From the NCBI RefSeq assembly GCF_003987255.1, contig NZ_PIQC01000003.1:1-64000 (forward strand): a stretch of 64,000 nt of DNA. Direction: 5' to 3'. The notes under the pieces are model-generated. The model did no database searches. It was not told where the DNA came from and saw nothing but the letters and a program-made list of their open reading frames with translations. Position 1 is the first letter of the stretch; every line of letters starts with the position of its first letter. Shown piece by piece: positions 1 through 12,059 of the stretch. Position numbers and translations under genes: made by a program. This stretch comes from Idiomarina ramblicola (GTDB lineage Bacteria > Pseudomonadota > Gammaproteobacteria > Enterobacterales > Alteromonadaceae).

Positions 1-76
1 GTGATCTCGGTGAGCCTTTCAAGATCTTTTTCAGGCCACTTTGATCGTTTGCTCAGAACTTCACCAATTTGGTGTT

Positions 77-904
77 TTAATCTTCTTTCTCAGCCTTCTC
101 TGCTTCTTTTTTGGTCTCTTTATTGTCATTAAAGTCTGCATCATCTTCGTCATCATCACCAACAACATGACCCAGCTTTAACTTCTTCACATTTTTGATA
201 GTTAGTACCGGTCCCGACAAAGCATATAAAAAGAAGATAGAGAATAAGACTAATGATGGTTGCGTCGCGACAATCACGAAAGCCAACACGATAACCAAAA
301 TTACTAAAAAGGAAACTTTCCCCTTCCAGTCCACATCTTTAAAAGAGTGGTAACGGAAGTTGGTCACCATCAACAAGCCCGCACAAATAGTGACTACAGC
401 AGCGAAACCACCCATATCGCTTCCATCAACACCGTACTCAGAACCGACCCACACTAAACCTGCGACAATAGCCGCGGCACTGGGTATCGCCAGTCCCTGG
501 AAGAACTTTTTATCGGAGGAGCCTAAGTTGGTATTAAAGCGCGCCAGTCGTAATGCACCACCAGCCACAAAAATAAACGCCGCTAACCAGCCGATTTTTC
601 CAAGATCCGCCAATGCATAGTTATACATGACTAAAGCCGGAGCCATACCAAAAGAGACAATATCGGCCATACTGTCGAATTCAGCACCGAAATCGCTTTC
701 CGTATTCGTCATTCGCGCAACCCGGCCATCCAGTCCATCGAAAACCATTGCGATGAATATCGCTACTGCCGCTTCAATAAAGCGATCGTTCATCGATGCG
801 ACAATGGCATAAAAGCCTGAGAACAAGCCGGCAGTTGTAAACAAGTTTGGCAGTAAATAGATACCGCGGCTTTTACCACTGGTATTTGAGCTGTCATTAC
901 TCAT
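77..904 (-). CDS. pssA: CDP-diacylglycerol--serine O-phosphatidyltransferase
   Basis: Integral membrane enzyme that makes phosphatidylserine from CDP-diacylglycerol and serine, the first step to phosphatidylethanolamine. The complete CDP-alcohol phosphotransferase signature is visible: DG..AR, eight residues, G...D...D, at about residues 59-81. Several hydrophobic segments surround it. The C-terminus is a long acidic and lysine-rich tail (runs of D and E), longer than I expect for the family. The reading frame extends to a GTG at 925, but that codon has no ribosome site. The ATG at 904, preceded by AAGAG, is the better start and gives 275 residues. The gene stands alone downstream of clpB. 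Confidence 0.9.
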   Translation of the reverse strand: MSNDSSNTSGKSRGIYLLPNLFTTAGLFSGFYAIVASMNDRFIEAAVAIFIAMVFDGLDGRVARMTNTESDFGAEFDSMADIVSFGMAPALVMYNYALADLGKIGWLAAFIFVAGGALRLARFNTNLGSSDKKFFQGLAIPSAAAIVAGLVWVGSEYGVDGSDMGGFAAVVTICAGLLMVTNFRYHSFKDVDWKGKVSFLVILVIVLAFVIVATQPSLVLFSIFFLYALSGPVLTIKNVKKLKLGHVVGDDDEDDADFNDNKETKKEAEKAEKED

Positions 905-991
905 GTATAAAACACTCTTAGTCACTAATATGAAAGTAGTCAGGTTACCACATTAGGGCTTCGAACAGGAAATGCCCGAAACCCCTTAAGG

Positions 992-3565
992 TTATTGCGT
1001 GATCACCAGCCGCTCATTTTCGACACTTACTTTGATCGGTTTAGCAGGCTCTAGCTCGCCTGACAAGATTTTTTGCGCTAACGGATTTTCCAGCTCATGC
1101 TGAATAGCACGTTTCAGAGGACGAGCGCCAAAAACGGGATCGAAACCGGTTCTGGCCAAATGCGACAAAGCCCCATCATCCAATTCTAGCTGATACTCTT
1201 TTTCTTCCAAACGTTTATAAAGAAGCTGTAACTGGAATTCAGCGATAGAGCGAATTTCACTCTCACCCAGTGGATGAAAGACAACGGTCTCGTCCACTCG
1301 GTTAATAAACTCCGGACGGAAATGATGTGCCAGTACCTCCATGACTTCGGCTTTCATTTGCTCATAGGTATGCTCTTTGGCATGCTCCTGAATCAAATCT
1401 GAGCCCAGGTTAGAGGTCATAATAATAACGGTGTTTTTGAAATCGACCGTGCGTCCCTGCCCATCGGTTAGGCGTCCATCGTCCAGTACCTGCAATAAGA
1501 TATTAAAAACATCCGGATGCGCCTTCTCAATTTCGTCGAGCAAAATGACCGAATAGGGTTTACGCCGTACAGCTTCGGTTAAGTAACCGCCTTCTTCGTA
1601 GCCAACATAGCCAGGAGGCGCACCAACCAGACGGGCAACCGAATGCTTCTCCATGAATTCAGACATATCAATGCGCACCATGGCATGGTCTGTATCAAAC
1701 ATGAAGTTTGCCAAAGCTTTGGATAGCTCTGTTTTTCCCACGCCTGTCGGTCCAAGGAATAAGAAGGATCCAATGGGCCGGTTTGGATCGCCAAGTCCAG
1801 CCCGTGAACGACGGATAGCATTAGAAACCGCTTCCACCGCCTCATTTTGACCAACCACGCGACTGTGCAACTGTTCTTCCATATGCAGCAGTTTTTCACG
1901 TTCGCCCTCGAGCATGCGGTTAACCGGAATACCCGTCCATCGCGACAATACATCCGCGATCTCTTCCTCGGTAACACGGTTTTTTAGCAGGCTCATATCC
2001 TGCATTTCGGCTTGCAGGGCTAAATCGAGCTGTCTTTCCAGTTCCGGAATGCGGCCATACTGAAGCTCTGACATGCGATTTAAATCACCTGCCCGACGAG
2101 CAATATCCATATCCGTTCGCGCTTGCTCCAATTGAGCTTTAATATGTTGAGTACCTTGTACTGCTGCTTTCTCAGTGTTCCACACTTCTTCCAGTTCTTC
2201 GTATTTGCGTTCTTGATCATCAAGCTCGTCGTGCAGAATTTCCAGGCGTTTCTTACTGGCATCATCTTTTTCTTTCTGCAACGCCTGACGTTCGAGCTTC
2301 AACTGAATAATCCGGCGCTCCAGACGATCCAAATCTTCCGGTTTAGAGTCGATTTGCATACGAATACTCGATGCCGCTTCATCAATTAAGTCGATGGCTT
2401 TATCCGGCAACTTCCGATCGCTGATATAACGATGTGACAACGACGCCGCAGCAACAATAGCCGGGTCGGTAATCTCTACAGAGTGATGTAATTCATAGCG
2501 TTCTTTTAAGCCTCGTAGAATAGCAATGGTGTCTTCCACATTGGGCTCATCGACAAGCACCTTCTGGAAACGTCGCTCAAGTGCCGCATCTTTTTCTATA
2601 TACTGACGATACTCATCCAGCGTAGTGGCGCCAACACAGTGCAATTCCCCCCGAGCCAGAGCAGGCTTCAACATATTCCCGGCGTCCATGGCGCCTTCTG
2701 CTTTACCAGCTCCAACCATGGTGTGCATTTCATCAATGAACAGAATAATCCGACCTTCCTCTTTTGAAAGTTCGGTCAGTACCGCTTTTAACCGCTCTTC
2801 AAATTCACCACGAAATTTCGCACCGGCTAATAATGCGCCTAAATCTAACGATAATACCCGTTTGTGCTTTAAGCCTTCAGGTACCTCACCATTAACAATG
2901 CGCTGCGCTAAGCCTTCAACAATAGCGGTTTTACCGACCCCCGGATCGCCGATAAGAACCGGGTTGTTTTTCGTGCGGCGCTGCAATACTTGAATAGTCC
3001 GGCGAATTTCTTCATCCCGGCCAATAACGGGGTCAAGCTTGCCTTGTTCAGCTCGCTCGGTTAAATCAATGGTGTATTTATCCAAAGCCTGGCGTTTATC
3101 TTCGGCATTCGGGTCATCCACTTTTTCGCCATCACGAATATCGTTAATGGCTTTTTCCAACGCATCACGTTTTATGCCCTGCTGACGGAAAATATCGCCG
3201 AGCTTGCCTTTATCTTCTGTTGCCGCCAATAGAAACAACTCTGAAGAAATGTACGAGTCATTTCTCTTCTGAGCATATTTATCACATAAATTCAGTAACT
3301 GGGCCGTGTTTTGAGATAACTGCACGTCGCCGCCAGTGCCTTCAACCTGAGGTAATCCATCCAGTGCTTTCGACAAGTTTGCTCTGAACTTGGGAATGTC
3401 CACACCTAACATGGTAAATAATGGACGCACTGAGCCTCCATTTTGATCCAACAAGGCCTGCATTAAATGGACGGGTTCGATGAATTGATGGTCACGTCCC
3501 AAAGCAATCGACTGGGCATCGGCAATGGCCATCTGAAACTTACTGGTAAATTTATCGTGTCGCAT
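992..3565 (-). CDS. clpB: ATP-dependent chaperone ClpB (Hsp104 family disaggregase)
   Basis: Hexameric cytosolic AAA+ chaperone that, with DnaK, pulls proteins out of aggregates. Visible in order: Clp N domain (about 1-150), first ATPase domain with Walker A GDPGVGKT, a long charged coiled-coil middle domain (about 410-525), and a second ATPase domain with Walker A GPTGVGKT and the GYVG pore loop. The middle domain and the 857-residue length separate it from ClpA and ClpC. The ATG at 3565 has GAGG upstream. A sigma-32-like promoter lies just before it, as expected for a heat-shock gene. Confidence 0.97.
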   Translation of the reverse strand: MRHDKFTSKFQMAIADAQSIALGRDHQFIEPVHLMQALLDQNGGSVRPLFTMLGVDIPKFRANLSKALDGLPQVEGTGGDVQLSQNTAQLLNLCDKYAQKRNDSYISSELFLLAATEDKGKLGDIFRQQGIKRDALEKAINDIRDGEKVDDPNAEDKRQALDKYTIDLTERAEQGKLDPVIGRDEEIRRTIQVLQRRTKNNPVLIGDPGVGKTAIVEGLAQRIVNGEVPEGLKHKRVLSLDLGALLAGAKFRGEFEERLKAVLTELSKEEGRIILFIDEMHTMVGAGKAEGAMDAGNMLKPALARGELHCVGATTLDEYRQYIEKDAALERRFQKVLVDEPNVEDTIAILRGLKERYELHHSVEITDPAIVAAASLSHRYISDRKLPDKAIDLIDEAASSIRMQIDSKPEDLDRLERRIIQLKLERQALQKEKDDASKKRLEILHDELDDQERKYEELEEVWNTEKAAVQGTQHIKAQLEQARTDMDIARRAGDLNRMSELQYGRIPELERQLDLALQAEMQDMSLLKNRVTEEEIADVLSRWTGIPVNRMLEGEREKLLHMEEQLHSRVVGQNEAVEAVSNAIRRSRAGLGDPNRPIGSFLFLGPTGVGKTELSKALANFMFDTDHAMVRIDMSEFMEKHSVARLVGAPPGYVGYEEGGYLTEAVRRKPYSVILLDEIEKAHPDVFNILLQVLDDGRLTDGQGRTVDFKNTVIIMTSNLGSDLIQEHAKEHTYEQMKAEVMEVLAHHFRPEFINRVDETVVFHPLGESEIRSIAEFQLQLLYKRLEEKEYQLELDDGALSHLARTGFDPVFGARPLKRAIQHELENPLAQKILSGELEPAKPIKVSVENERLVITQ

Positions 3566-3600
3566 GAGTACTTCCTCACCTTAATTCTTGCGTTAGATTA

Positions 3601-3629
3601 AATGTGGGTACTTTTTGCGCATATTCAAG
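3601..3629 (-). promoter_or_regulatory. Sigma-32 (heat-shock) type promoter of clpB
   Basis: On the minus strand CTTGAA (3624-3629) is followed after 15 bases by CCCACATT (3601-3608). This is close to the RpoH consensus CTTGAA / CCCCATNT. It lies about 35 bases before the clpB start codon, between pgeF and clpB. Confidence 0.7.
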
Positions 3630-3638
3630 TGTTTGGGG

Positions 3639-4322
3639 TTAATTTCGCCAAATAATTGACGCAAATCTTGCTGCAGCCTTTTCTTTACGCCAGGAGTACC
3701 AGCTCGCGTTATGACGCACAGTGCAGTCACCGCTCTTCGTGACACTTTTAACGCCTGCACGCAGACACTCATCAGCCGCAATCGACGCTAAATCGGCCAA
3801 CCATTTATTCGAATGAGAAATAAAGTGATCAACGTTTGATGAGTTACACGCAATAAAGGCATCACGCACATCATTCCCAACTTCAAAAGACTGAACGCCA
3901 ATGGATGGCCCTATCCAAATACGAATATTGGCCGCTTCGGCTTTAAAGCTTGCCAAAGCCTCTCTCAACACCCCATCAACCAGGCCTCGCCAACCCGCAT
4001 GGACGGCAGCAATCTCTTTTCCATCATCGGAACAACAAAGAATAGGGAGACAGTCTGCCGTTAATACCGCACAAACACTATTGGGGAATTGGCTGTAGGC
4101 TGCATCCGCAACGGCGGACTTAAAAGGCCATTGCAATACCTTATCGGTGTGCCGTTGCTGTAACCAAGTTACCGCTCTTGGTAACTCAAGTTCTCGCTGC
4201 AACCTGCGACGACGTAAAATAACAGCAGCCGGGTCATCTCCCACGTGCACAGCCAGATTCCCAAACGCTCTGGTGGTGACTGCCGCATGAATATTTGGCG
4301 GCAGTTCCCAGTCTGGGAACAT
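3639..4322 (-). CDS. pgeF: PgeF/YfiH family multicopper-oxidase-fold protein (DUF152)
   Basis: Member of the YfiH family, linked to peptidoglycan editing and to purine nucleoside phosphorylase/laccase-like activity. Conserved active-site stretches are visible: TADCLPIL, with its cysteine, and AAVHAGWRGL, with its histidine. The frame opens at 4352, but the ATG at 4322 (MFPDWELP) has a strong GAGGG site and is preferred, giving 227 residues. That ribosome site overlaps the rluD stop codon, so the two genes are very likely co-translated. The rluD-pgeF-clpB order is common in gammaproteobacteria. Confidence 0.9.
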   Translation of the reverse strand: MFPDWELPPNIHAAVTTRAFGNLAVHVGDDPAAVILRRRRLQRELELPRAVTWLQQRHTDKVLQWPFKSAVADAAYSQFPNSVCAVLTADCLPILCCSDDGKEIAAVHAGWRGLVDGVLREALASFKAEAANIRIWIGPSIGVQSFEVGNDVRDAFIACNSSNVDHFISHSNKWLADLASIAADECLRAGVKSVTKSGDCTVRHNASWYSWRKEKAAARFASIIWRN

Positions 4323-4329
4323 AATTCCC

Positions 4330-5298
4330 TCAGACTGATTTAAAGCGTTCATTATCTATACGCAGTTCTTCAATCAAATATTGAAAATCTGTGGGTCGGG
4401 GAACAGTAAACTCCAGCCAGTCTCCAGTAATAGGATGGTGCAACCCCAGTGATGCCGCATGTAAAGCTTGGCGATTAAATCCTCGCAAGGTTTGCAATAG
4501 ACGATCTTCAGACTGTTTTGGTGGTCGCGGGCGGCCCCCATAAGTTAAATCACCAACCAATGGATGCCGGATATGTGCCATATGTACACGAATTTGGTGA
4601 GTTCGGCCTGATTCTAAGCGCAACCGCAATAGCGTATGTGCTCTGTACCTATCCAGCACTCGATAATGAGTCACTGCCGGTTTGCCTGACTGCACAACGG
4701 CCATGTGCGTACGTTTTGTCGGATGACGGCCAATCGGCTGCTCAACCATGCCGCCCGCCGTCATCACACCGTTACAAACCGCTTCATACTCGCGAGTGAT
4801 CTCCCTGTCCTGCATCATCGACACTAACTGAGTCTGTGCCGGCACGTTCCGCGCCACAACCATCAGCCCCGTGGTATCTTTATCTAACCGATGAATGATT
4901 CCAGCCCGCGGCACTAAGTCCAGTTGCGGATCATAGTGTAATAAGCCATTCAACAACGTTCGGTCCGGTGCTCCAGCACCTGGGTGCACGACCAGTCCGG
5001 CAGGCTTATTAACGACTAAAATATCGTCATCTTCGTAGACGATATCCAGTTCGACCGGCTGTGCCTCATGCCGTTCTTCGCTTTCGATTTCGGCGTCTAC
5101 AGCTACTAGAGTCCCGACAACCACTTTTTCTCGCGGTTTTTCGATAACTTGGGTATCAACGGTTACTTTTCCATCGGTTATCCAGCTTTTTAACCGTGAC
5201 CTTGAGTACTCAGGGAACAACTCTGCAAGCGCCTGGTCTAATCTTTTTCCAGCTTGAGACTCGGTAACAATGGCTTCTAATTCAATGCTTTTGTTCAT
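4330..5298 (-). CDS. rluD: 23S rRNA pseudouridine synthase RluD
   Basis: Converts uridines 1911/1915/1917 of 23S rRNA helix 69 to pseudouridine (family knowledge). An N-terminal S4-like RNA-binding domain (GKRLDQALAELFPEYSRSRLK) is followed by the RluA-type catalytic domain with the HRLDKDTTGLM motif, whose aspartate is the nucleophile. The open frame reaches 5406, but the ATG at 5298 (MNKSIELEA) matches the family start and gives 322 residues. It is divergent from bamD and runs directly into pgeF. Confidence 0.93.
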   Translation of the reverse strand: MNKSIELEAIVTESQAGKRLDQALAELFPEYSRSRLKSWITDGKVTVDTQVIEKPREKVVVGTLVAVDAEIESEERHEAQPVELDIVYEDDDILVVNKPAGLVVHPGAGAPDRTLLNGLLHYDPQLDLVPRAGIIHRLDKDTTGLMVVARNVPAQTQLVSMMQDREITREYEAVCNGVMTAGGMVEQPIGRHPTKRTHMAVVQSGKPAVTHYRVLDRYRAHTLLRLRLESGRTHQIRVHMAHIRHPLVGDLTYGGRPRPPKQSEDRLLQTLRGFNRQALHAASLGLHHPITGDWLEFTVPRPTDFQYLIEELRIDNERFKSV

Positions 5299-5409
5299 AT
5301 ATTGGGTTTCGACTGTCAAAGCCTTTACGGCTGCGTTAGAATGCAAGAATATGCTAGTGTAACGGTTTGCCGGTGCAGCGCCAAAAAAATAAAGGGAATC
5401 CTTCATAAT

Positions 5410-6180
5410 ATGTTAAGTAATAAGTTAGGCCGAAGCGTCGTTTTATCCTCGGTTCTGGGGTTAATGTTAGCGGGTTGCTCAAGCCAGTCCGAAGAAGAGC
5501 AGGTGTCAAAAACTCAAATTGAAGCCATGTATGACCAGGCTCAAAGAAGCATGGCCAGTGGCAATTTAAGTCTGGCACAAAATCAGTTATCCAGTCTCAA
5601 TAGCCGCTATCCTTTTGGTCCTTTTGCTCATCAAATTCAGTTAGATCTTATTTATCTGCATTATAAGCTCGATAACACAGACGAAGCGTTAGCGGCGGTT
5701 GATCGTTTTATCAGTCTTAACCCAAATCATAAAGATGTCGATTACGCACTTTATATGCGAGGCTTAGTAAACCAACGAGCTGAGCATAACGCCGTGCATG
5801 ACTTAGCCGGTGTTGACCGTTCCGATCGTGATTCATCTATGGCAGAAGAAGCGTTTAAAGACTTTGCCGAATTGGTGCGCAAATACCCTGATAGCGAATA
5901 CGCAGCTGATGCTAAACAACGTTTGATTGCGTTAAAAAGTCGTTTAGCTAAGAAAGAGCTAGCCATTGCCCAATATTATATGGAGCGCCAGGCTTACCTA
6001 GCCGCGGCTAACCGCGCTCGTTATATATTAAAGCATTACTCAGATACGCCAGAAGTTGAGAATGCATTGGCTATGATGGTTGAAAGCTATGAACAGCTTG
6101 AGTTGCCAGAGTTACGTGAAGACGCAATGAAAGTATTGCGGGCAAACTTTCCTGAGAACCGGTTAGTTTCAACCCGGTAA
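5410..6180 (+). CDS. bamD: Outer membrane protein assembly factor BamD (ComL)
   Basis: Outer-membrane lipoprotein of the BAM complex, which inserts beta-barrel proteins. The start at 5410 gives a 256-residue protein with a lipoprotein signal peptide and lipobox LMLAGC, followed by TPR-like helical repeats (FDQAQRSMASGNLSLAQ-type units, YALYMRGL). The length and the ARYILKHY segment fit BamD. The longer frame from 5302 overlaps the divergent rluD start and would bury the signal peptide, so I rejected it. A hairpin terminator follows at 6196. Confidence 0.95.
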   Translation: MLSNKLGRSVVLSSVLGLMLAGCSSQSEEEQVSKTQIEAMYDQAQRSMASGNLSLAQNQLSSLNSRYPFGPFAHQIQLDLIYLHYKLDNTDEALAAVDRFISLNPNHKDVDYALYMRGLVNQRAEHNAVHDLAGVDRSDRDSSMAEEAFKDFAELVRKYPDSEYAADAKQRLIALKSRLAKKELAIAQYYMERQAYLAAANRARYILKHYSDTPEVENALAMMVESYEQLELPELREDAMKVLRANFPENRLVSTR

Positions 6181-6195
6181 TATTCAGAATACAGC

Positions 6196-8189
<1,994 letters not shown>

Positions 8190-8277
8190 AACTGCTCAGT
8201 CCAAATTAGTCACTGCCGATAACGGCTCGAATGGTGGCGAATGATATAGCAGCCCGACCCAACGCGCAAATGATGGA

Positions 8278-9405
8278 TTAATAACGCAAGTCATCCGGAA
8301 TATCTTTATCGGTCGGCGGCTTCTTCGGACGTTTGGCTTGTCCCTGCTTAAACATACGTAACTGGTAAACGTAAGCAAGAATTTGTGCTACCGCTATGAA
8401 CAGGCCTTTTGGAATCTCTTTTTCCAGCTCAGTCGTGTGATAAATAGAGCGGGCCAGCCCAGGGGAAGCAACTAAAGGAATTTCATATTCCAGTGCAATT
8501 TCACGAATTTTGGCTGCCGTTTCATCCGTTCCTTTAGCCAGAAGAACCGGTGCCTGTACGCCTCCGTCATCATACTTCAATGCAACAGCGTAATGCGTCG
8601 GGTTGGTCACGACCACATCCGCCTTGGGAACTTCCTGCATCATTCGGCGATTTGCCATTTCCATTTGCAAACGGCGAATACGCCCTTTAACTTCAGGGCT
8701 TCCTTCTGTGTCTTTATGTTCGTCTTTAACTTCCTGCTTGCTCATTTTAAGGTCTTTGTTGTGTTTCCATAGCTGAAAAGGCGCGTCGATAACCACAATC
8801 AAAAACATTGAGCAGCACAGCAATAAGAACATCCATAAAAGCGTATCCAGCGCATTTCCAATCATGGTCGGCATTTGCCCCATCGACATCTGCAAAATGT
8901 CGACAAACTGCCATTTCAACAGGAAGTACGCAGAAACCGCGACCACCATAAACTTGGCAATGGCTTTGACCAGCTCGACCAGGGCCTGAACACCAAACAT
9001 TCGCTTAAAGCCATTAAGCGGACTCATTCGGTTAAACTTGGGTGCCATCGCCTGACTGGAGAAATTAATTCCTCCAAGCCAGCTATTTCCGAAAAAAGTA
9101 AAGACCACAATAAAAGCAAAAATGGTCAAAATCGGCCACATCACTTCGCCAAAAGCAATCGCAAAGGCATCATAAATTTTAGTGGTATCAAAAGCTTGTT
9201 GTCGATCAATGGTGAACATGGTTTCAAATACATTGCGCACGCCCTGGTAAAGTGCACCGCCAAACCAAAAGAATGCCACCGCGGCACTAACCAGCACAAA
9301 GGCTGTTCCCATCTCCTTTGAACGAGCAATTTGCCCTTTTTCACGGGCCTGCTGTTTTCGTCGCTCCGTGGGGTCTTCAGTACGTTCCTGATCAGTTTCA
9401 GCCAT
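8278..9405 (-). CDS. flhB: Flagellar type III export gate protein FlhB
   Basis: Inner-membrane switch protein of the flagellar export apparatus. It changes substrate class from rod/hook to filament after self-cleavage. The N-terminal half has four hydrophobic segments. The cytosolic half has the autocleavage motif NPTH (in VVTNPTHYAVAL). 375 residues is the normal length. It is the last gene of the flagellar block read on the minus strand, 88 bases before nadE. Confidence 0.96.
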   Translation of the reverse strand: MAETDQERTEDPTERRKQQAREKGQIARSKEMGTAFVLVSAAVAFFWFGGALYQGVRNVFETMFTIDRQQAFDTTKIYDAFAIAFGEVMWPILTIFAFIVVFTFFGNSWLGGINFSSQAMAPKFNRMSPLNGFKRMFGVQALVELVKAIAKFMVVAVSAYFLLKWQFVDILQMSMGQMPTMIGNALDTLLWMFLLLCCSMFLIVVIDAPFQLWKHNKDLKMSKQEVKDEHKDTEGSPEVKGRIRRLQMEMANRRMMQEVPKADVVVTNPTHYAVALKYDDGGVQAPVLLAKGTDETAAKIREIALEYEIPLVASPGLARSIYHTTELEKEIPKGLFIAVAQILAYVYQLRMFKQGQAKRPKKPPTDKDIPDDLRY

Positions 9406-9435
9406 ACTTATTGCCCTTTGTCAGCGAAAGTCGAT

Positions 9436-10221
9436 TTAAGCACATTGACTACCCAGTATTTCACACATGGTCTGCACAACCCGAGCCCACTGATTCTCGA
9501 AATGAAAGATAAAACCGCCCATCGTCAGCCAGACAACCACAAGTCCACTGACCATGGTAATGGGAAAGCCAATCGCGAATATGTTCAGCTGCGGGGCGGC
9601 TCGCGTCATAACGCCAAAGCTTAAGTTGATTAGCAGCAGAGCAATGACACCGGAAAGCATTGCTGTTAACGCAGCGGAGAACATATAAACGCCCCATTCG
9701 GCCACCGCAAATAAGGCATCGGCATCGAGCCCGGTCATACCCACCGGTATCGCATCAAAACTGGCAACCACCATATGAATCATTAACAAGTGACCATCGA
9801 ACGCCAGAAAAACCAAACTGGCCAACATTAAAAAGAACTGTGCAATGACCGGCACTTGCTGCCCGTTGGTGGGGTCGACCATAGAGGCAAACCCCAAACC
9901 AATTTGCATTGCAATAATTTGCCCACCCAAAACAAAGGTTTGCAGAAATAAAATAGAGAGCAAGCCCAGAGCGACACCAATGACAATCTGCTGAGCAGTG
10001 ACCAGAAAACCACCCACCGACATCATTTCAACGCCTGGATTAACATCGGGCAATGCGGGCGAGACAGCCATAATGATGGCTAAAGATAAAAAGATTTTCA
10101 CACGGGAGTTAACAATCGTACCGGAAAAAAGTGCCATGCTCATGATCATTGAAGACACTCGAGTCAATGGCCACAGATGTTGCTCCAGCCATTCCAGCAG
10201 AACCGACGTGACCAGGTCCAT
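9436..10221 (-). CDS. fliR: Flagellar export protein FliR
   Basis: Multi-spanning membrane component of the export gate (FliPQR complex). 261 residues, strongly hydrophobic with several membrane segments, and LNIFAIGFPITM typical of FliR. Its ATG shares one base with the fliQ stop (TGATG), which indicates coupled translation. Confidence 0.94.
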   Translation of the reverse strand: MDLVTSVLLEWLEQHLWPLTRVSSMIMSMALFSGTIVNSRVKIFLSLAIIMAVSPALPDVNPGVEMMSVGGFLVTAQQIVIGVALGLLSILFLQTFVLGGQIIAMQIGLGFASMVDPTNGQQVPVIAQFFLMLASLVFLAFDGHLLMIHMVVASFDAIPVGMTGLDADALFAVAEWGVYMFSAALTAMLSGVIALLLINLSFGVMTRAAPQLNIFAIGFPITMVSGLVVVWLTMGGFIFHFENQWARVVQTMCEILGSQCA

Positions 10222-10490
10222 CAGCCGACCACTTCAGGTATCCGGTTAAACATCTCGATAGTGAAATCCATCACGGTTTCCGTCAGGAAGTGACCACCAA
10301 GACCAATAACCGCAAGCGTGACTAATAAGCGAGGTAAAAAACTCAAGGTCTGTTCGTTAATGGAAGTTGCTGCCTGAAAGACCGCAACCACCAACCCCAC
10401 CAAAAGCCCGGGGACAATAATAAAGGCGACCATAATCACAATGGTTTTCAGAGCTTCCTGAAAAATGTCGAGAAACATTTCTGGTGACAT
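10221..10490 (-). CDS. fliQ: Flagellar export protein FliQ
   Basis: Small (89 residues) two-helix membrane protein of the export gate. The N-terminal MSPEMFLDIFQEALKTI and the segment VVAVFQAATSINEQTLSFLP are characteristic of the family. It lies between fliP (8 bases upstream) and fliR. Confidence 0.95.
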   Translation of the reverse strand: MSPEMFLDIFQEALKTIVIMVAFIIVPGLLVGLVVAVFQAATSINEQTLSFLPRLLVTLAVIGLGGHFLTETVMDFTIEMFNRIPEVVG

Positions 10491-10498
10491 AGCGCCTC

Positions 10499-11245
10499 CT
10501 AGACCCCGAAACTTCCGGCCAGGGTACTCATAGTTAAACTCCAGCCATCAACCAGTACAAACAACATCAGCTTAAAGGGCAAGGAGACAATCATGGGTGA
10601 CAACATCATCATACCCATGGCCATGAGAACGCTGGCGACCACCAAATCAATAATCAAGAACGGAATGAACAGCATAAAACCGATTTGAAAGGCAGTTTTG
10701 AGTTCGGAGGTAATAAACGACGGTATCAGCACCGACATAGGCACGTCTTCCGGCTCTTCAACCCCTTCTGTTCCGGAAATTTCTACAAAAGTTTCTAAAT
10801 CGGTTAACCGCGTTTGTGCCAGCATAAAGGCCTTTACTGGCGCCTTCGCCCGGTCGACAGCCTCCATCGACTGTATCTCTTCATTTAAGTACGGCTGCAG
10901 CGCTTTGTCATTTATTTCGTTCAATACCGGCGTCATGATGAAAAAACTCAAAAATAACGCAATACCCAGCAATACCTGATTTGATGGCGATTGTTGCAAA
11001 CCGATTGCCTGACGCAAAATAGCCAAAACGATAATGATTCGGGTAAATGAAGTCATCATAATGACCATGGCGGGAATGAAAGTCAGAGCCGTCATTATCG
11101 CCAGAATTTGCAGTGTTACTGAATACTCTTCGCTGCCATCCGGGTTTGTTTTTACCGTAACGGCGGTAAGATCCTGCCAGGCAAACGCTTGTTCAGGCAG
11201 CAGACACAGAACGGCTAAAATACAAAGCAGCAACCAGCGGTTCAT
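10499..11245 (-). CDS. fliP: Flagellar export protein FliP
   Basis: Core pore protein of the flagellar export gate. 248 residues with a cleavable signal peptide (cut after AFA), then membrane segments. The stretch [19 protein letters not shown] and the following [17 protein letters not shown] are family signatures. The start overlaps the fliO stop. Confidence 0.96.
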   Translation of the reverse strand: MNRWLLLCILAVLCLLPEQAFAWQDLTAVTVKTNPDGSEEYSVTLQILAIMTALTFIPAMVIMMTSFTRIIIVLAILRQAIGLQQSPSNQVLLGIALFLSFFIMTPVLNEINDKALQPYLNEEIQSMEAVDRAKAPVKAFMLAQTRLTDLETFVEISGTEGVEEPEDVPMSVLIPSFITSELKTAFQIGFMLFIPFLIIDLVVASVLMAMGMMMLSPMIVSLPFKLMLFVLVDGWSLTMSTLAGSFGV

Positions 11246-11613
11246 TGTTCTTCCTTTCCTTCCAGATTGATATCGCCCGGCAGTTCTTTCAGGCAGTCGA
11301 TACGTTGTTGTGTTACGCCAAGCAGCAATTTTTGCCCACCGACTTCAACAATCACTAACCGCTCTTTGGTTCCCAAAGATACGCTACTGAGCACTTTCAT
11401 ACCAGACGTGCCCTGGAACTTCAGATTAAAGCGCTTAAGCAAAGACGCTAAAACCACGATCACCACTAAAACGGCAAAAAGCGCCAAAACCATGGCGCCT
11501 ATGTCGTTGCCTGAGATAATGCCAGCCTTTTCCTCTGTCTGTGCTTGCGCAACAGAAGGTAAAAGCAGCAAACTAACGAAGCTTACGAATACGTTCAATC
11601 TGACTAATAACAT
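11242..11613 (-). CDS. fliO: Flagellar assembly protein FliO
   Basis: Small membrane protein that helps assemble the FliP ring. 123 residues: an N-terminal signal-like helix ending VAQAQ, one clear membrane helix ([20 protein letters not shown]), then a cytoplasmic basic segment with [13 protein letters not shown] typical of FliO. The start lies inside the 3' end of fliN (41-base overlap) with no clear ribosome site, so translation is probably coupled. Confidence 0.88.
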   Translation of the reverse strand: MLLVRLNVFVSFVSLLLLPSVAQAQTEEKAGIISGNDIGAMVLALFAVLVVIVVLASLLKRFNLKFQGTSGMKVLSSVSLGTKERLVIVEVGGQKLLLGVTQQRIDCLKELPGDINLEGKEEQ

Positions 11614-12028
11614 CGGTTAAGCGTATCCCGAATTTATCATTAACAACAACCACCTCACCGTGTGCAATCAAGGTGCCGTTAACTAATACGTCCAGCGGTT
11701 CACCGGCAACTCGTTCCAGTTCAACCACAGACCCCTGATTTAATTGCAGCAAATTACGAATGCTAATTTGGCTACGACCCACTTCCATCGAAATGGTCAC
11801 CGGAATATCCAGAATCGCATCCAGCTTGCGCTTCTCTTCTTCCGTTACGGGCTCGTCCTCTCTCAGCTCTTCCAGCTCCGCAGTCTGCACGTTATCCATA
11901 CCGGAATGACTGGATGACTTATCTCCGCCTTCTTCGGCCTCAGACTCGCCACTCTCTTCCTCTTCCGCAGCTTCCTGTTCAGCCATTGCTGCTTCCCAGT
12001 CATCCATATCTTTATCATCGTTACTCAT
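11573..12028 (-). CDS. fliN: Flagellar motor switch protein FliN
   Basis: C-ring protein that forms the bottom of the rotor switch with FliM. The first 70 residues are acidic and low-complexity (EAAEEEESGESEAEEGGD). The C-terminal SpoA domain is clear (DIPVTISMEVGRSQISIRNLL, VLVNGTLIAHGEVVVVNDKFG). 151 residues. Confidence 0.95.
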   Translation of the reverse strand: MSNDDKDMDDWEAAMAEQEAAEEEESGESEAEEGGDKSSSHSGMDNVQTAELEELREDEPVTEEEKRKLDAILDIPVTISMEVGRSQISIRNLLQLNQGSVVELERVAGEPLDVLVNGTLIAHGEVVVVNDKFGIRLTDVISQIERIRKLR

Positions 12029-12059
12029 GTTGCAACCTCACTTTCTCAAGCAGCAATTA

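Noticed and set aside
2625..2993. Plus-strand open frame of 122 codons opposite clpB
   Set aside because: Entirely inside the clear clpB gene, with no ribosome site and composition of an antisense shadow. The same applies to frames opposite flhB, fliK, fliF and the type III genes.
5302..5410. Longer N-terminus for bamD
   Set aside because: It would place about 36 residues before the lipoprotein signal peptide and overlap the divergent rluD start; the ATG at 5410 gives a normal BamD.
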